Origin: Chitinophagaceae bacterium
GTDB lineage: Bacteria; Bacteroidota; Bacteroidia; Chitinophagales; Chitinophagaceae
Reading direction: 5' to 3'
DNA: 7,282 bases
Assembly (NCBI GenBank): GCA_019747455.1
Contig: JAIEQT010000168.1
Span: forward strand, 1 to 7,282
Shown here: positions 5,530-7,282 of the stretch, piece by piece
Numbering within the stretch: the first letter of the stretch is position 1
Layout: each line of letters starts with the position of its first letter
Notes under the pieces: model-generated
The model's input: only the letters and a program-made list of their open reading frames with translations
What the model was told of the DNA's origin: nothing
Database searches by the model: none
Made by a program: the position numbers and the translations under genes

Positions 5530-6966
5530 TTAAAAATTTCTATATTCTCTCTTCACAAACTGATTGGCTTCATCGAAGTTGGTAATTTTCATGTTCGGGC
5601 CATCCCATAATAATTTGATACCTCTACCGGGTGTTGCTCCATTTTTCTGAATATCGTATGCGCGAATGGCGAGGTTACCCATAAGTACACTTTCTGTTAG
5701 TGGTCCGGCAACATCGAAGTTAGAGCTCAGTTCATTGGCTTTATCGGAGCCATATCCTGCGATAGCGGCTTCTACCCATGCGGCATAATGTCCTTCAGCA
5801 CTACCCGGTACACGGGCGATGGTTTGTTTTACTACTTTTTCTTTTGCGCGTGAGGTAGGTAATAGGTTAGGGATAGCGCCATAGGTACCACACATCATGC
5901 TTCCTTTGGTGCCTATGAAAATGGTGCCGTTGCCACCATCGCCCATCATTTCGTTCGGACCTAGTTCTGCAGGGCGTTCGGGGCGGATACCACCATCCAT
6001 CCAATGCAATTTTAATTCCGGTTTTTTTCTACCTTCTTGTTTAAAGGTGAGTGTAATATGTGAAGCTATGGGACAACTTTCGGGGAATTGGGCACGCGTC
6101 CACGGTTGGGTGTAACGGGTAGCCACACTACATTCTGCAGAGATAGGATAGCCCAGATTTAAAACAGCAAAGGCAGGTGCCATAATATGGCAGGCCATAT
6201 CACCTAGGGCACCGGTACCGTAATCCCACCAGCCACGCCAGTTGAAGGGAAGTAATCCATCTACATAATCTTTTAGCGGAGCAGTACCAAGCCATAGATT
6301 GAAATCGAGTTCGGGTGGAATCGTACCTTTTTTGGTAGGCCATCCAATGCCTTGAGGCCAAACAGGCCGATCGGTATAGCAATACACCGTATGTACATCA
6401 CCTAATAGTCCGGCTCTATACCAGTCTACGAGTTGACGAACACCATCGCCTGAGGCGCCTTGGTTACCCATTTGGGTAACTACTTTATATTCATGCGCGG
6501 CTTTGGTAAGCATACGGGCTTCATAGATATCGTGTGTAAGTGGTTTTTGAACGTATACATGTTTATTGAGTTGCATAGCAGCGAGGGCTTGCGGCGCGTG
6601 CATATGATCGGGGGTAGATACGGAAACGGCGTCGATATTTTTATGTTCTTTATCGAGCATTTCGCGATAGTCTTTATAGTATTTAGCGTTCGGAAAATCT
6701 TTGCGCGATTTAACAGCCTGGCGATCATCAACATCGCATAGAAAAGCGATATCGGCTTTGCCACTTTTATAAAAATTAGCGATATCGCTTTGTCCTTTTC
6801 CACCGGCTCCGATACCGGCTATTTGCAGGTTATCGCTTGGGGCTATGAAACCTTTGCCCAGTACATGACGTGGCACGATATAGAAACCAGCTGCTAAGGC
6901 GGTATTGCGTAAGAAATTTCTTCTGGAAGAATGGACTTGGTTGCTGATTGAATGTTGTTTTTTCAT
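5530..6966 (-). CDS. Tat-exported Gfo/Idh/MocA family oxidoreductase, periplasmic
   Basis: This encodes 478 residues from the ATG at 6966. The N-terminus has a clear twin-arginine signal (SSRRNFLRN at 13-21, hydrophobic to about 31). The Rossmann domain follows: LQIAGIGAGGKG at 47-58, CDVD at 77-80, STPDHMHAP at 117-125 and VQKPL at 139-143. The last has Gln where most relatives have Glu, while the catalytic Lys141 is kept. The second domain has GNQGASG at 167-173, a Trp-rich stretch WRGWWDYGTGALGDM at 243-257, and the Asp256/His260 pair in GDMACH. The C-terminal part (GHYAAWVEAAIAG at 392-404) matches the longer bacterial subtype common in Bacteroidota and Planctomycetota. Export through Tat implies a folded protein that carries its NAD(P) tightly bound, as in Zymomonas glucose-fructose oxidoreductase. 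It converges on the GMC operon and probably shares its sugar substrate class. GH109-type glycosidases are also exported members of this fold, but their characteristic motifs are not evident here. Confidence 0.93.
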   Translation of the reverse strand: MKKQHSISNQVHSSRRNFLRNTALAAGFYIVPRHVLGKGFIAPSDNLQIAGIGAGGKGQSDIANFYKSGKADIAFLCDVDDRQAVKSRKDFPNAKYYKDYREMLDKEHKNIDAVSVSTPDHMHAPQALAAMQLNKHVYVQKPLTHDIYEARMLTKAAHEYKVVTQMGNQGASGDGVRQLVDWYRAGLLGDVHTVYCYTDRPVWPQGIGWPTKKGTIPPELDFNLWLGTAPLKDYVDGLLPFNWRGWWDYGTGALGDMACHIMAPAFAVLNLGYPISAECSVATRYTQPWTRAQFPESCPIASHITLTFKQEGRKKPELKLHWMDGGIRPERPAELGPNEMMGDGGNGTIFIGTKGSMMCGTYGAIPNLLPTSRAKEKVVKQTIARVPGSAEGHYAAWVEAAIAGYGSDKANELSSNFDVAGPLTESVLMGNLAIRAYDIQKNGATPGRGIKLLWDGPNMKITNFDEANQFVKREYRNF

Positions 6967-7009
6967 GGCAAATAGTTAGGGGTATGAATATACGGAAAAA
7001 GGTGTTTAG

Positions 7010-7086
7010 TTATTAAGTTATTGGGTTACTAGGTTATAGGAGAAAGGTGATAGGTTATAGGTAATATGGTGAAGGGATGAAGGAAG
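7010..7086. repeat. Degenerate heptanucleotide array, unit AGGTTAT, about 11 copies
   Basis: Read in 7-bp steps from 7010, eleven blocks align to a common pattern. Two are exact AGGTTAT (7031-7037 and 7052-7058). Close variants include AGGTAAT (7059), AGGTGAT (7045), GGTTACT (7024) and GTTATTG (7017), and the last three blocks drift to AGG-type purine-rich units. It is the longest heptamer array in the window and the only one not between two genes visible here. Confidence 0.78.
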
Positions 7087-7105
7087 AAAATATGTTGAAT
7101 CGCAA

Positions 7106-7282
7106 GACCCCGAAGGGGTCGAATAATTATAGAGAGAGGTAAAAGGTTAAAGTACGACCCCGAAGGGGTCGAATAATTATAGAGAGAGGTAAAAGGTTAA
7201 AGTGCGACCCCGAAGGGGTCGAATAATTATAGAGAGAGGTAAAAGGTTAAAGTACGACCCCGAAGGGGTCGAATAATTATAG
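7106..7282. repeat. 50-bp tandem repeat with GACCCC-GAA-GGGGTC palindrome, 3.5 copies to the right edge
   Basis: Copies start at 7106, 7156, 7206 and 7256; the last is cut by the window end after 27 bases. The copies are identical except for one A/G difference at 7204. Each unit has a 15-bp palindrome with 6-bp arms and a 3-base loop, extended to 7-bp arms by a flanking C/G pair in copies 2-4. The rest is an A+T-rich segment (GAATAATTATAG) and a purine-rich segment containing GTAAAAG then GTTAAAG. The near identity indicates recent expansion or ongoing homogenisation. Confidence 0.95.

Larger units (their letters stand above)
6967..7282. other. Gene-free 316-bp region of repeats upstream of the exported oxidoreductase
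   Basis: No credible coding frame is seen on either strand. The first 40 bases or so upstream of the 6966 start codon would hold its promoter and leader on the minus strand, but no clear -33/-7 pair could be assigned. The rest consists of a heptamer array (7010-7086), a short spacer and a 50-bp tandem repeat that runs off the right edge. Confidence 0.75.

Noticed and set aside
6460..6803. Open frames on both strands (6460-6741 plus, 6480-6803 minus)
   Set aside because: Both are out-of-frame readings of the Rossmann-domain part of the exported oxidoreductase gene, where conserved motifs support the main frame.
5530..6966. GH109 alpha-N-acetylgalactosaminidase identity for the exported Gfo/Idh/MocA protein
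   Set aside because: Fold and Tat export fit, but the motifs seen (QKPL, GNQGASG, WRGWWDYGTGALGDM) look like the general bacterial oxidoreductase subtype and not the GH109 sequences I can recall. This judgement comes from memory, not alignment.
7106..7282. Regularly spaced palindromic repeat resembling a CRISPR array
   Set aside because: The sequence between palindromes is identical in every copy, so there are no unique spacers. It is a simple 50-bp tandem repeat, and no cas gene is present.

Overview
The window looks like a stretch of a Bacteroidota chromosome, possibly Chitinophagaceae or a relative. This is an inference from protein style, the near absence of Shine-Dalgarno sequences, A+T-rich start regions and the frequency of Tat-exported sugar enzymes; no marker gene is present to fix the taxon. 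It holds six protein genes, one cut by the left edge, and no RNA gene, transposase or CRISPR array.

Layout: bases 1-997 (minus strand) are a cytoplasmic Gfo/Idh/MocA oxidoreductase whose C-terminus lies outside the window. A 114-bp divergent gap separates it from four plus-strand genes that probably form an operon: a hydroxypyruvate-isomerase-like TIM barrel (1112-1993), a GMC flavoprotein dehydrogenase (2118-3797), a gluconate 2-dehydrogenase subunit 3-like Tat lipoprotein (3837-4397) and a second xylose-isomerase-like TIM barrel (4511-5380). A convergent minus-strand gene (5530-6966) encodes a Tat-exported Gfo/Idh/MocA oxidoreductase. Bases 6967-7282 carry no gene, only repeats.

Function: the GMC protein and the subunit 3-like protein form the core of a membrane-anchored periplasmic sugar dehydrogenase of the gluconate 2-dehydrogenase / glucoside 3-dehydrogenase type. 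The flavoprotein has no signal peptide and is probably carried out by the Tat signal of its partner. With two Tat-exported sugar isomerase/epimerase-like proteins and a Tat-exported NAD(P)-dependent oxidoreductase beside it, the locus is best read as a periplasmic sugar oxidation and rearrangement module, possibly working through 3-keto-glycosides. The substrate is not shown by the sequence, and the expected cytochrome c partner is not in the window.

The most unusual feature is in the gaps. Nearly every intergenic region after the first is filled by a short degenerate direct repeat with a 7-bp period (7/8 bp in one case), and each gap uses its own unit: CGTCRGG(A), AATTCAT, CYCGAAA, AATCTTC, a degraded CG-containing unit, and AGGTTAT. 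These arrays start at or within a few bases of the stop codons and end 7-11 bp before the next start codons. Several gaps also hold inverted repeats. The right edge runs into an almost perfect 50-bp tandem repeat containing a GACCCC-GAA-GGGGTC palindrome.
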